Positions 1 through 8,934 of a stretch of DNA of 64,000 nt are shown here, one piece after another. Made by a program: the position numbers and the translations under genes. The notes under the pieces are model-generated. The model saw nothing but the letters and a program-made list of their open reading frames with translations. It did not search any database and had not been told where the DNA came from. Source of the DNA: Klugiella xanthotipulae (lineage in GTDB: Bacteria > Actinomycetota > Actinomycetes > Actinomycetales > Microbacteriaceae); contig NZ_VFPN01000002.1 in the NCBI RefSeq assembly GCF_006716695.1, positions 682,001-746,000 of the forward strand. The letters run 5' to 3'. Every line of letters begins with the position of its first letter. The stretch's first letter is position 1.

Positions 1-248
1 TGGTGATTCCGCTGCTGCTGGTCGCCGTGGTCTGGTACGCGATCATCACGACGGTACTGAGCATCGCCCAGTTCTACATTGAGCGGTACTACGCGCGCGG
101 CTCGGTGCGAGTGCTGCCGCCCACCCCCCGGCAACGGTTCACCCGCTGGGTAACAACGCAGTGGGCCCGACTCGATGACCCCGAGCCGGACGCCGGGGCC
201 GGGGCGACCACCGCATCCACCACCCACACCGCAGGAGGAACCCGATGA
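1..248 (+). CDS. Polar amino-acid ABC transporter permease, C-terminal end only
   Basis: The reading frame is open from the left edge and runs about 81 codons, so only the C-terminus of a membrane protein is seen. It shows one last hydrophobic helix (residues about 1-24, with the run LLLVAVVWYAIITTVLS), then an amphipathic segment and a Pro/Thr/Ala-rich cytoplasmic tail. The helix followed by a motif like QFYIERYYARG is typical of HisM/GlnP-type permeases. The stop codon overlaps the start of the following ATPase (ATGA), so the two are translationally coupled. The role is inferred largely from that neighbour and the two binding proteins downstream. Confidence 0.75.
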   Translation, partial: VIPLLLVAVVWYAIITTVLSIAQFYIERYYARGSVRVLPPTPRQRFTRWVTTQWARLDDPEPDAGAGATTASTTHTAGGTR

Positions 249-1072
249 GCAACACACTGACCCCCTCCTTTGACGGCGGCGTTTTCCTCGGCGCTGCCCC
301 GGCAGCCACAACCGGTCTCGTGGAGGTCTCGGGGGTGAGTAAGTCGTATGGGGGGATTGAGGTGCTGCACAACGTGACGCTCACGGTACAGCCCGGTGAG
401 GTGGTTGCCCTGCTCGGACCCTCCGGCTCGGGCAAGTCCACGCTGCTGCGCACGATCAACCACCTGGAGAGCGTAGACCGCGGCACCGTCACCATTGACG
501 GCACCTACATCGGCTACGAGCGGCGCGGCGACCGGCTCTACGAGCTGCACGAGCGGGAGGTGCTGCGTCGGCGCACACAGATTGGGATGGTGTTCCAAAA
601 CTTCAACCTCTTCCCACACCTCACGGCCATCGAGAACATCATCGAGGCCCCCGTTGCCCTCAAACGCGCCACCCGGGCCGAGGCTATCGAGCAGGCGAAG
701 ACGCTGCTCTCACGGGTGGGGCTTGCCGACAAGGCGGGACACTACCCGCGGCAGCTCTCGGGCGGGCAACAGCAGCGGGTGGCAATCGCTCGGGCGCTCG
801 CGTTGAAGCCGAAGGTGCTCCTCTTCGACGAGCCCACCTCGGCTCTCGACCCCGAACTTGTCGGTGAGGTACTCGACGTGATCCGGGACCTCGCCCGGGT
901 GGGCACCACGCTGATCATCGTGACCCACGAGATCGGCTTCGCCCGCGAGGTCGCCAACCGGGTGGTATTTCTCGACAAGGGGCACGTACTCGAACAGGGC
1001 ACACCCGGGCAGGTTCTTGGCACCCCCAGCCACCCCCGCACCCAGGAATTTCTGCGCAAGGTGCTCGCCTAG
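245..1072 (+). CDS. Polar amino-acid type ABC transporter ATP-binding protein
   Basis: This 275-residue ABC ATPase of the GlnQ/HisP class powers import by the adjoining permease. Visible motifs are Walker A (GPSGSGKST), the Q-loop (GMVFQNFNLFPH), the signature (LSGGQQQRV), Walker B with catalytic Glu (VLLFDEPTSALDPE) and the switch His (VTHEIGF). An N-terminal extension of about 30 residues precedes the nucleotide-binding domain. The ATG is preceded by a strong AGGAGG and overlaps the permease stop. A hairpin follows before the binding-protein genes. The substrate is probably an amino acid or a modified amino acid; the sequence cannot say which. Confidence 0.93.
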   Translation: MSNTLTPSFDGGVFLGAAPAATTGLVEVSGVSKSYGGIEVLHNVTLTVQPGEVVALLGPSGSGKSTLLRTINHLESVDRGTVTIDGTYIGYERRGDRLYELHEREVLRRRTQIGMVFQNFNLFPHLTAIENIIEAPVALKRATRAEAIEQAKTLLSRVGLADKAGHYPRQLSGGQQQRVAIARALALKPKVLLFDEPTSALDPELVGEVLDVIRDLARVGTTLIIVTHEIGFAREVANRVVFLDKGHVLEQGTPGQVLGTPSHPRTQEFLRKVLA

Positions 1073-1092
1073 CGGGCAGCCGCGCAGAAAAC

Positions 1093-1126
1093 GGTGTGGC
1101 GGGATGTTTGCCCATCCCGCCACACC
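1093..1126. terminator. Intercistronic hairpin between ATPase and binding-protein genes
   Basis: Arms of 14 bp (1093-1106 and 1113-1126, core GTGGCGGGATG) around a 6-nt loop, with no T-run. Placed between a transporter ATPase gene and two binding-protein genes, it may act as partial terminator or mRNA-stabilising hairpin, letting the binding proteins be made at a different level. Confidence 0.6.
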
Positions 1127-1179
1127 ACACCGATCGACCATATCCGGACATCGGTATACCCACCATAGAGAGGCATCCC

Positions 1180-2199
1180 GTGGCAATCAATTCGAAGAAA
1201 CTCGGCGTTATCGTCGGCGGCGCTGTCGCCGTTATTGTGGTCGGCGGCGTTGTGGCGTCGTTTGCCCTGGGTGGCGGCGGAAAGACCGACACCGGGCCCG
1301 CAGCGGCGAACGCGGTCGGCGACACCTCCGGCCTGATTAAGTTTGACCTGACCAGCACAAACGTGGAGGGGCGACCCACAATCGAGCCCGTGCCCGAGGC
1401 CGTTGCCGCGCTGAAGGCGAGCGGATTCACGCCCGCAACGCCCGGCGTGCTCACGGTGGTACACAGCCCGTACGTGGCCCCGCTCGGCTTCTACGCCGAG
1501 GATGACAACTCGACCCTGCTGGGCAGCGAGGCCGACTTCGGCCAGCTCATCGCCGACGGCCTGGGCCTCGACTATAAACCGGAGGCCGCGGCCTGGGCCG
1601 ACTGGCCGCTCGGCCTGCAATCGGGCAAGTACGACCTGATCACCTCCAATGTGACCGTGACCGAGGAGCGCAAAGACCTGTTTGACTTCGCAACCTACCG
1701 CGACGATATCCTCGGCTTCTACGTGCGCAGCGACAGCGACATCACCTCGATTAAGGAGGCGAAGGATGTTGCCGGGCTCAGCATCGTGGTCGGCTCCGGC
1801 ACCAACCAGGAGAAGATTCTGCTCGCCTGGAACGAGGAGAATGTGTCCGCGGGGCTCGACCCCGTGGACCTGCAGTACTACGAGGATGACGCCGCCGCGA
1901 CCCTCGCGGTGCAGTCCGGCCGCGTGGACGCCACCTTTGGCCCCAACGCGACCGCCGCGTACAAGGCGGCCGTTGACGGCAGGACCAAGCTCGTGGGCCT
2001 CAAAAACGGCGGCTATCCCGACACGGCCCAAATCGCGGCGGGAACGGCGAAGGGTAACGGCCTGATTGAGGCCGTCAATATCGTGCTCAACTCGGCCATC
2101 GAGAACGGCCAGTACACGGCCATCCTCGACCGCTGGGGACTCCAGGCCGAAGCAATCAGCACCTCCGAGGTCAACCCCGCGGGCCTCCCCCGCGAATAA
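1180..2199 (+). CDS. Extracellular solute-binding protein, family 3 (first of two paralogs)
   Basis: A 339-residue periplasmic-binding-protein type 2 protein that would deliver ligand to the permease. Family features include GKYDLITSNVTVTEER and IVVGSGTNQEKIL, both shared nearly exactly with the next gene. The N-terminus is a short basic stretch and one hydrophobic helix (VIVGGAVAVIVVGGVVA) with no Cys, so this is membrane-tethered or cleaved, not a lipoprotein. I chose GTG 1180 because it has an upstream AGAGAGG and matches the start context of the paralog; an upstream in-frame ATG at 1096 would lie inside the hairpin. The tandem duplication suggests two related ligands or recent amplification. 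Confidence 0.88.
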   Translation: MAINSKKLGVIVGGAVAVIVVGGVVASFALGGGGKTDTGPAAANAVGDTSGLIKFDLTSTNVEGRPTIEPVPEAVAALKASGFTPATPGVLTVVHSPYVAPLGFYAEDDNSTLLGSEADFGQLIADGLGLDYKPEAAAWADWPLGLQSGKYDLITSNVTVTEERKDLFDFATYRDDILGFYVRSDSDITSIKEAKDVAGLSIVVGSGTNQEKILLAWNEENVSAGLDPVDLQYYEDDAAATLAVQSGRVDATFGPNATAAYKAAVDGRTKLVGLKNGGYPDTAQIAAGTAKGNGLIEAVNIVLNSAIENGQYTAILDRWGLQAEAISTSEVNPAGLPRE

Positions 2200-2255
2200 C
2201 GCGGGCCGCCTGAACTCGCCCATTCCCAGCACACCGCATAGAGAGTAGACCCCCC

Positions 2256-3248
2256 GTGGCTAACAAAAAGAAAATCGCAGTAGTAGTGGCCGGAGTGGCC
2301 GCGTTTACCCTCGTGGGCGGGGGCATCTTTGCCGCCGTCTCCGCGGGCAGTCGCGGTGCCGACGCCCCCGCGACCACACCCCCGGCGGCGGAGTACAACC
2401 TCACCGCCGACCAGGACCGGGTGCGCAGCGACGCAATCCCCGCAGCCGTTGACCAGTTGGCCGCGAGCGGCTTCACCCCGATCACCCCGGGCACCCTCAC
2501 GGTCGCCGTCGCACCGTTCTCGCCGCCGCTCGCCTTCATAGCGGACGACGATTCCACCCTGGTGGGGAGTGAGACGGATATCGCCCAACTGATCGCCGAC
2601 GGGCTCGACCTCGACCTGAAACTTGTCACGGTCAACTGGGCCGACTGGCCGCTCGGGGTGCAATCGGGCAAATACGACCTGGTGACCTCCAATGTGGGGG
2701 TGACAGAGGAGCGCAAGGAGCTCTTCGACTTCGCCACCTACCGCCGCGGGCTGCACGCCTTCACGGTCGCCAATGACTCACCCATCGACTCCATCACGAC
2801 GGCGAAGGATGTTGCGGGACTACGCATCATCGTGGGTTCGGGAACCAACCAGGAGAAGATTCTCCAGGCGTGGAACGAGACGAATCTGGCGGCCGGTCTG
2901 AAGCCGGTGGAGTGTGTGTACTTCGACGACGAGGCCTCCGGCATCCTGGCGCTCACCTCGGGCCGCGTTGACGCGCTCCTCGGCCCCAACCCCCAGGGCG
3001 TGTACCGCGAGAAGACGGCAGGCAGCACACGGGTTGTGGGCACGGTCGAGGCCGGATGGCCCGCCATCTCGGACGTCGGGGCCGTCACCGCACGGGGAAA
3101 CGGCCTGATCGAGCCCGTGCACACGGTACTGGCGCAGCTGATCGCCGACGGAACGCTCGCCACAGCGATGGACCGCTGGGACCTGGCCGACGAGGTCCTG
3201 AGCGAGTCGCAGGTGAACCCGGCCGGGCTCCCCAAACCGACGACGTAA
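2256..3248 (+). CDS. Extracellular solute-binding protein, family 3 (second paralog)
   Basis: A 330-residue paralog of the preceding gene, 56 bp downstream. The two share the blocks WADWPLG, QSGKYDL, DLFDFATYR (here ELFDFATYR) and GSGTNQEKIL, and both end in a motif like EVNPAGLP. The start is GTG, after an ATAGAGAG context also seen before the first copy. The N-terminus has three lysines and a hydrophobic helix, again without a lipobox Cys. Ligand-facing stretches differ between the copies (for example the region around residues 90-110), so divergence in specificity is plausible. It converges on the DUF1905 gene. Confidence 0.88.
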   Translation: MANKKKIAVVVAGVAAFTLVGGGIFAAVSAGSRGADAPATTPPAAEYNLTADQDRVRSDAIPAAVDQLAASGFTPITPGTLTVAVAPFSPPLAFIADDDSTLVGSETDIAQLIADGLDLDLKLVTVNWADWPLGVQSGKYDLVTSNVGVTEERKELFDFATYRRGLHAFTVANDSPIDSITTAKDVAGLRIIVGSGTNQEKILQAWNETNLAAGLKPVECVYFDDEASGILALTSGRVDALLGPNPQGVYREKTAGSTRVVGTVEAGWPAISDVGAVTARGNGLIEPVHTVLAQLIADGTLATAMDRWDLADEVLSESQVNPAGLPKPTT

Positions 3249-3273
3249 GGGACCACGCGCCCAGCGGCACCAG

Positions 3274-3723
3274 CTACCCCTCGCCGCGCAGTATCGCGAG
3301 CGTCTTCTGCACCCGCCGGGCCCGGGTGTCGGCGGCCTTCGCCGCCGCGATGGGCTCCGCGTGCTGGCGCTGATGGGAGTAGGAGAGCGCGGCCCAGGCC
3401 TGAGCCGCGACCGGATCGGCCGCGAGCGCCTCCGCCAGTTCGGGGGGCACCTCGACCACGCGAGGCGCATCATCCACCTCAAGCGTCACCTCAACCGGAT
3501 CGCCCACCGCAAGGCCCGTCGCGGCCCGATGCGCGGCGCTCACACCCACCAGAAATTGTCCGCCCATGAACGCAATCGTGTTGCGAAACGTGTAGTCACC
3601 GTTGAGGGTAACCAGGACGGGGACGCGCCGCCCGCGGCCCAGGCCGAGGACGATATCCTCGGGAACGTGGATGCCGGAGGTGTTACCGCCGCCCGATATC
3701 AGAGTCGTGTGAAACGTCACCAT
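3274..3723 (-). CDS. DUF1905 / YdeI-OmpD-associated domain protein
   Basis: A 149-residue protein. The first 90 residues form the DUF1905 beta-barrel-like fold (GGGNTSGIHVPEDIV, then GQFLVGVSAAHR and VGDPVEVTLEVD), followed by a helical YdeI/OmpD-associated C-terminal region (LAEALAADPVAAQAW and the Arg-rich end). The biochemical role of this family is unknown to me. It is the last gene of the opposite-strand catabolic run, 9 bp after the M20 hydrolase stop, so it is probably co-transcribed, but nothing in it ties it to that pathway. Confidence 0.8.
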   Translation of the reverse strand: MVTFHTTLISGGGNTSGIHVPEDIVLGLGRGRRVPVLVTLNGDYTFRNTIAFMGGQFLVGVSAAHRAATGLAVGDPVEVTLEVDDAPRVVEVPPELAEALAADPVAAQAWAALSYSHQRQHAEPIAAAKAADTRARRVQKTLAILRGEG

Positions 3724-3732
3724 GCGGTAACG

Positions 3733-5058
3733 CTACTCGCCCAGAAAGCCGTGCACCACCCTCGTGAGGGTATCAACCGTGAGCCGCACCGATTCGAGGT
3801 CGATGCGCTCGTTGTGCGAGTGGATGACGGAACGATACCGCTCGTAGCTCCACGCATCACTCAGCACGCCAAACCCGTAGGCCACGGCCCCCCGGTACCG
3901 GTACAGGCGCGCATCCGAGCCACCGGCGGCAACAATGGGAACCACCTCGCGGCCGAGAGTCTCACCCAGGGCCTCCCCCAGCACCGTGTAGAGCGGCGAG
4001 TCGGTGGGGGAGGCGCTCGGTAGCCAGCCGTGCAACCGGGTAATCTCGGCGTCCTCGGCCAGGTCGCCGAGGGCGGCGCGCAGGTGGGCATCCACCTCGT
4101 CATCGGTCACACCGGGCAGGGTGCGCACATCGAGGTCGATGCTGCCGAGACCCGGGATGACGTTGTGGGCGGTGCCCGAGCGCAGTACGGTGGGCGCATA
4201 CGTCGTACGGGTCACGGCATGACCGTAACCGGCGAGCGCACCCAGCTCGGTCAGGGCTGCGTCCACCCGCTCGGGGTCACCCAAGCGCTCGGCGAGGGGG
4301 GAGCCGCCCGCGTAGGCTTCGACAAACGCGGGCCACTGGCCGCCCAGGGTCACGGGGGAGGGAAAATCGTTTAGGCGTCGCACGGCCTCGGCGATCAGCA
4401 CCGCCGCGTTGCGCGTGCCGTGGGGGGCCGAGGCGTGCCCCGGGGTGCCCCTGAGGGTGACGCGCCGACCGGCCGAGCCCTTCTCGGCGACCGCCACGAC
4501 AACCTTCTCGCCGATACGCATCCCGCCAGCCTCGGTGAGGACGTAGTCGGCGGCCACAACCTCCGGAACGTTCCTGAGCAGCCAGTCAAGGCCGTACCGG
4601 CTCCCGCCCTCCTCATCGGCAACCGCCACAAAAACCAGGTCGCCGCGCAGGGGCACGCCGCTGCGCGCCGCCTCGCGAAAGACGGTGGCGAAGGATGCCG
4701 TCAGGTACAGCATGTCCACCGCCCCACGCCCCCACACCTCGCCGTCGATGACGTCCGCGGCGAACGGGTCGTGTGCCCAGCCGGCCGGTTCGACGGGTAC
4801 CACATCAAGGTGGCCCACGAGCGCGAGGGAGGGCGCGTCGGGGTCGGTTCCGTGGAGGCGCGCCACGAGAGAGGCCCGCCCCGGGTGTGACTCGTACACC
4901 CCATACTCAATACCCACCCCGCCCAGGTAGCGTTCCAGCACTCGTACGGCCTGGATTTCCTGGCCGGAGTCGGGTGTTCCGTCGTTAACGCACTCCGTGC
5001 GGATGAGCGAGCGGAGCAGGTCAACGGTGTCGTCGTGGAGCGAAGTGGTCACCGTCAC
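3733..5058 (-). CDS. M20 family metallopeptidase (amidohydrolase/deacylase)
   Basis: A 441-residue zinc-dependent amidohydrolase. Metal and catalytic motifs are visible: GHLDVVPV (His and catalytic Asp), ADEEGGSRYG (Glu pair), VLTEAGG and a C-terminal HSHNER. The GHxDVVP form puts it nearer ArgE/DapE/aminoacylase-1 than hippurate hydrolase. It would cleave an N-acyl group or a peptide bond of an amino-acid derivative. The start was set at GTG 5058 because upstream sequence in frame lacks family similarity; GTG 5052 is an alternative. It lies between a GNAT acetyltransferase and the importer, fitting the deacetylation step of an acetylate/oxidise/deacetylate route. Confidence 0.88.
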   Translation of the reverse strand: MTVTTSLHDDTVDLLRSLIRTECVNDGTPDSGQEIQAVRVLERYLGGVGIEYGVYESHPGRASLVARLHGTDPDAPSLALVGHLDVVPVEPAGWAHDPFAADVIDGEVWGRGAVDMLYLTASFATVFREAARSGVPLRGDLVFVAVADEEGGSRYGLDWLLRNVPEVVAADYVLTEAGGMRIGEKVVVAVAEKGSAGRRVTLRGTPGHASAPHGTRNAAVLIAEAVRRLNDFPSPVTLGGQWPAFVEAYAGGSPLAERLGDPERVDAALTELGALAGYGHAVTRTTYAPTVLRSGTAHNVIPGLGSIDLDVRTLPGVTDDEVDAHLRAALGDLAEDAEITRLHGWLPSASPTDSPLYTVLGEALGETLGREVVPIVAAGGSDARLYRYRGAVAYGFGVLSDAWSYERYRSVIHSHNERIDLESVRLTVDTLTRVVHGFLGE

Positions 5059-5110
5059 ATCGTAGGGGAAAGTCGCGAAGCGACCGTTTCCGGGGCTGGG
5101 TGGCCCGGCC

Positions 5111-6184
5111 TCAGCCCAGATCGTAGGCGAAGGCCAGCAGGTGCACGATGCGCCCGTGGTCCCCGACAAACGAGGTCTCGCGCTCCGGGATGCGGGCGAA
5201 GCCCAGCTTGGCGTAGAGCCGGTGGGCGCCCACCATCTCGACACCGCTGTTCATCACGGCACGCGTGCACCCACGCTCGCGCCCCAGGGCGAGCACAAAC
5301 CGGGTGAGCAGTTCACCCACCCCGCGGCCGCGCGCGGCGGGGGCAACCGCCAGCAGACGAAAGTCGATCTCGCCGGGCAGCGCCAGCTCCGAGATCGCCC
5401 CACCCGCCCGGGGGGTTGCGACCGTGCCCAGCAGTTCGCCCGTTTCGGTATCAACCGCCACCCACACCTCGTGCTCCCGGGCGCGCGGGGCCACATCGCG
5501 GATGCTGTCGAGGTAGCCGGGTGACACCTCGTAGTCGCCCGTGTAGGCGGCAGCCGACAGGTCGGCTATTGCCGCGTACTCGACGGGCCGCGCCATCCGA
5601 ACCGTGACCGGGGGCAGATCGGTGAGCGGCCGCTCAAAGACCCACGCGGTGATCTCGGGTTTTTCGACCGACACGAGCGCGGCATCCCTGGCAGTGTTTC
5701 GGCTAAACCCGTGGCGGTAGTAGCTGCGCTGGGCGGCGTAATTCTGTGAGCCGGTGTCGAGAACCAGCCGTGCAGCCCCGGCGGCCCGGGCAAGGTCGAG
5801 GGATGCCTCCAGCAGGATGTCGGCCACGCCACGTCCCTGCCACGCCACGTCAACGGCCAGCAGGCGCAGCTCCACCTCGTCGGGGGTGGCCAGGCGGGCC
5901 GAACGCGCGCCAGAGCGCACCAGGGTGACCGTACCCACGAGGGTTCCGGAGGGGTCTTCACCCGCGGCAACCACCGCAACGAGCACGCTGCCCTCGGCGG
6001 CGCGCGCCGCAGTGTTGGCCATAAGATCCCGTCGCTCCGGCGACACCGGGAGGTGCCCGTAAGGTCCCGCGGCGAACGCGGCAACGACCAACTCGGCGAC
6101 CCGGGGATACTCCTCCGGCAGCGCCTCCCGAACGGTCAGGCTGGCGTCCCCTCTCGCCGGGGCGAGATTCACATCGTGGTTCAT
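5111..6184 (-). CDS. Tandem GNAT-domain N-acetyltransferase
   Basis: A 357-residue protein with two GNAT folds. Domain 1 (about residues 15-175) carries the acetyl-CoA binding loop VAWQGRGVADILL after ELRLLAVD; domain 2 (about 195-355) carries APAARGRGVGELL after DFRLLAV. Both have the Q/R-x-x-G-x-G/A pattern, so both may bind acetyl-CoA. Its ATG overlaps the stop of the FAD oxidase gene by 4 nt. In Bacillus pathways for S-succinyl- or S-alkyl-cysteine, a GNAT enzyme acetylates the amino group first; that role is inferred here from neighbours. A resistance-type acetyltransferase is the alternative. Confidence 0.87.
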   Translation of the reverse strand: MNHDVNLAPARGDASLTVREALPEEYPRVAELVVAAFAAGPYGHLPVSPERRDLMANTAARAAEGSVLVAVVAAGEDPSGTLVGTVTLVRSGARSARLATPDEVELRLLAVDVAWQGRGVADILLEASLDLARAAGAARLVLDTGSQNYAAQRSYYRHGFSRNTARDAALVSVEKPEITAWVFERPLTDLPPVTVRMARPVEYAAIADLSAAAYTGDYEVSPGYLDSIRDVAPRAREHEVWVAVDTETGELLGTVATPRAGGAISELALPGEIDFRLLAVAPAARGRGVGELLTRFVLALGRERGCTRAVMNSGVEMVGAHRLYAKLGFARIPERETSFVGDHGRIVHLLAFAYDLG

Positions 6185-7431
6185 GCGCCGCCCACCGTAG
6201 CACTCGTCGCCGGTTCAACCCTCCAGACCGACGCACCCCGCTCGGCGGGCACCATCTCACGGCCCAGGCTGAAGAAGGGGTCGGCCGCGCGGGTGCCGAG
6301 CGCCAGATCGGCGACCATCTCACCAATCGCGGGCACAAACTTGTAGCCGTGGCCGGAGAACCCTGCGGCAATGGTGAGCGGGCCCACCCGGTCGAGGATG
6401 AAGTTCTCATCGGGGGTGGTCGTGTAGGTGCAGCTAACCGCGGCCATCCGGTCGGCATCCGCACCGGGCAACCATTCGCGGACGTAGCGTTGCAGGGCCG
6501 CGAGTTGCACGGGCTCGGCCCGGTAGTCACGGTGATCCGGATCGACCTCCGTACCCACGCCGTGCCAGCCCGCCTTGACACCCTGGCCGGGGGTGTACAT
6601 GCCGTAGATTGGCGAATACCACCAGTCATCCTCGGGATGGGGGAGGTGGTTGAATCCGGGCCAGCGGGCCGAGGCCTCCGCCTCACGGCTGTCCTCCACC
6701 AGGAGGAAGTGTGCGGGCTGTTCCTGGCTCACGCGCAGCGCGGGCAGCGGTAGCAGGTGACCGACGAGCTTCTGCGTCCACGCACCGGCGGCGACCACGG
6801 CGCGGGTGGCAACGATCCGGTGGCCGTCGTCACAGGTGACGACCACGCGGTCATCCTCGCGTATCTGGATGTCCGTCACCCTGGTGTGGTAGCGCACCTC
6901 TGCCCCGCGGGCGGTCGCCGCCGCGTGCATCGCGACCCCGGCGGCGTCGGCGTTGAGACGACCACCCTGCGGGGTGAGCAGCACGTCTCCCTCGAAGCGC
7001 ATCCCCCACCAGCGACTCCGAGCCTCGACGGCGGGCAGAATCTCGGCGGCAAATCCGTGCGCGTGCAGGGCCTCACGCACCCGCGGCAGCCCGGGATGCC
7101 CACCGTGCGTAATCACACCCACCTCGTCGAAGAGGTGGGCCCCCGTCTCCCGTTCCAGCTCGCGCCACAGCGGGAGTGCGCGCTGCAGGAGCCGCAGGTA
7201 GCGCGGTTCGGCGTAGCTCAGGTTGAGGTTGCGGGAGGCACCGTGCGAGGCCCCCTCCTGATGCTCGGGGCCAAACCGGTCAAGCAGCAGCACCTCGGTG
7301 CCGCGAGTGGCGAGCTGCCAGGCGGCGGCCGACCCCATCGCACCACCGCCGATCACGATCGTGTCAACCTGCTCGGCCGTCCCCGGCGAGAAGACTTCGG
7401 AGCGCTGTGCGGCGGGCTCGTGCGTGGTCAA
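6181..7431 (-). CDS. FAD-dependent amine oxidase, sarcosine / N-methyltryptophan oxidase-like
   Basis: A 416-residue flavoprotein of the DadA/SolA class. The FAD-binding dinucleotide motif is VIGGGAMGSAAAWQL near residue 25, and a typical C-terminal flavin motif is AAGFSGHGYKFVPAIGE. Family members oxidise secondary amines or N-methyl amino acids, giving aldehyde/imine and hydrogen peroxide. TTG 7431 is the chosen start: CAGGAG precedes it by six bases, and upstream in-frame sequence looks non-coding. It overlaps the acetyltransferase start, placing it in the operon with the monooxygenases. The exact substrate cannot be named from sequence. Confidence 0.87.
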   Translation of the reverse strand: MTTHEPAAQRSEVFSPGTAEQVDTIVIGGGAMGSAAAWQLATRGTEVLLLDRFGPEHQEGASHGASRNLNLSYAEPRYLRLLQRALPLWRELERETGAHLFDEVGVITHGGHPGLPRVREALHAHGFAAEILPAVEARSRWWGMRFEGDVLLTPQGGRLNADAAGVAMHAAATARGAEVRYHTRVTDIQIREDDRVVVTCDDGHRIVATRAVVAAGAWTQKLVGHLLPLPALRVSQEQPAHFLLVEDSREAEASARWPGFNHLPHPEDDWWYSPIYGMYTPGQGVKAGWHGVGTEVDPDHRDYRAEPVQLAALQRYVREWLPGADADRMAAVSCTYTTTPDENFILDRVGPLTIAAGFSGHGYKFVPAIGEMVADLALGTRAADPFFSLGREMVPAERGASVWRVEPATSATVGGA

Positions 7432-7533
7432 TGGGTGCTCCTGAACTGTGTGGTGACGCGCGGTGACGCCGTGATGGCCCCAACGCGCATGTGATGCCAA
7501 CGCGTCAGGGTGACGGAGCGGCACCACGCTCCA

Positions 7534-8934
7534 TCACGCCAGGTGTCGCCGGGTGAGTGGGCGGCGCAGCCCCAGGTGCTCCCTGAGGGTCTCGCCGCGA
7601 TACTCGGTGGGGTAGATCCCGCGCTCCTGCAGCTCGGGAATCAACCCATTTACAATATCGTCTAGTCCTGAGGGCACCAAGTATGGGGTCACGTTGAACC
7701 CATCAACGACCCCGGCCTCCGCGTAGCGCAGGAGCTCATCGGCCACCCCCGAGTAGCTGCCAACGAAGCCGCGCCCCGAGGTGAGGTGGATGACCAGCTG
7801 ACGGATACTCAGCCCCTTCTCCTCACTCAGCGCACGCCACGACGCGATCTGCTCGGCCGCGCGATGACCGTGAAAACCCGTGCCGCGGGTCTCACTCGTC
7901 TGCTCGGCCACCGACGGGATATCGGGCAGCGGCCCCTCGGGATCGAACTCCCCCAGGCTCCGCCCCCACGTCTGTTCCAGGAAGGCGAGTGCCGTCTGCG
8001 GCGTCACCTGGCTCTCCCGCACCCAGCGCGCCTTATCGCGGGCCTCGGCCTCCGTGTCGGCCAGGATGAACTCCTGGCCGGGGAAAATTTTGAGGTCATC
8101 GGCGGGGCGACCCGCGGCCTCGGTGCGGTGGCGGATATCGGCGGCGAAGTCGGTCGCCGCCTCAAACGCCGAGTGCGTCGAGAAGATCACGTCGGCGTTG
8201 CGGGCCGCAAAGTCACGCCCCTCGGGCGAATCCCCGGCCTGGAAGAGCACGGGATGTTCCTGGGCGCTGCGTGGCACGCGCGAGACCGCGGCAACCGAGG
8301 TGTAGCGGTCGGCGGTCACCACGGACTCGGCCGTGCCGGGGGCCGACCAGGCGGCGGCATCCGGTGAGTCGGCGGGGGCGTCAGCAGGGTAGGAGTCCCA
8401 CAGCGCCTTCACCGTGTTCACGACGTACTCGGCGTGGGTGTAGCGGTCGGCATGGTCGAGGTAGCCACCGCGACGGAAGTTTTCGCCCGTCCACGCGTTG
8501 TCGGTTGTCACGATGTTCCACGCGGCCCGGCCCTCGCTCAGCAGATCGAGGGTGCCCAGCCGGTGCGCGAGCGCCGTCGGCTCGTGAAACGTGGTGTTCT
8601 GCGTGGCCACAAGACCGATGCGATGCGTGACGGCGGCGAGCGCGGCCAACTGGATACCGGCATCCGGCCGCCCCACCACGTCGAGTGCGTGGATGGCCCC
8701 CAAATGCTCGCGCAGGCGCAGCCCCTCCCCCAGAAAGAACGCGCTAAACAGGCCGCGCTCGGCGGTTTGGATCAGGCGGCGGAACGACTCAAACTCGGTC
8801 TGAGACCCGCTCTCGGCGGCGTTCCAGACGGTCGAGAAGTTGACCCCCTGAAAGAACACGCCCAAGTGAATCTGGCCGCGGGTCTGTGCCGCCTCCGCGT
8901 CAACAGTGGGGTGGGTGGATGTTGCGATGCTCAT
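7534..8934 (-). CDS. FMN-dependent monooxygenase, NtaA/SnaA/DszA family
   Basis: A 466-residue luciferase-like (LLM) TIM-barrel monooxygenase. Recognisable blocks are IHLGVFFQGVNFSTVW at the N-terminus, FLGEGL, THRIGLVATQNTTFHEP, GRAAWNIVTTDN, FQAGDSPEGRDFAA and VIFSTHSAFEA. Family members use reduced FMN supplied by a separate reductase to oxidise C-S or C-N bonds (sulfonates, chelators, N-acetyl S-alkyl cysteines). It overlaps the next LLM gene by 4 nt. The reductase at 17165-17830 is a plausible partner. Bacillus YtnJ/YxeK belong to this family. Confidence 0.92.
   Translation of the reverse strand: MSIATSTHPTVDAEAAQTRGQIHLGVFFQGVNFSTVWNAAESGSQTEFESFRRLIQTAERGLFSAFFLGEGLRLREHLGAIHALDVVGRPDAGIQLAALAAVTHRIGLVATQNTTFHEPTALAHRLGTLDLLSEGRAAWNIVTTDNAWTGENFRRGGYLDHADRYTHAEYVVNTVKALWDSYPADAPADSPDAAAWSAPGTAESVVTADRYTSVAAVSRVPRSAQEHPVLFQAGDSPEGRDFAARNADVIFSTHSAFEAATDFAADIRHRTEAAGRPADDLKIFPGQEFILADTEAEARDKARWVRESQVTPQTALAFLEQTWGRSLGEFDPEGPLPDIPSVAEQTSETRGTGFHGHRAAEQIASWRALSEEKGLSIRQLVIHLTSGRGFVGSYSGVADELLRYAEAGVVDGFNVTPYLVPSGLDDIVNGLIPELQERGIYPTEYRGETLREHLGLRRPLTRRHLA

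Noticed and set aside
1069-2232. A 387-codon minus-strand frame opposite the first binding-protein gene
   Set aside because: Antisense shadow; the plus strand encodes a clear family-3 binding protein with ribosome site.
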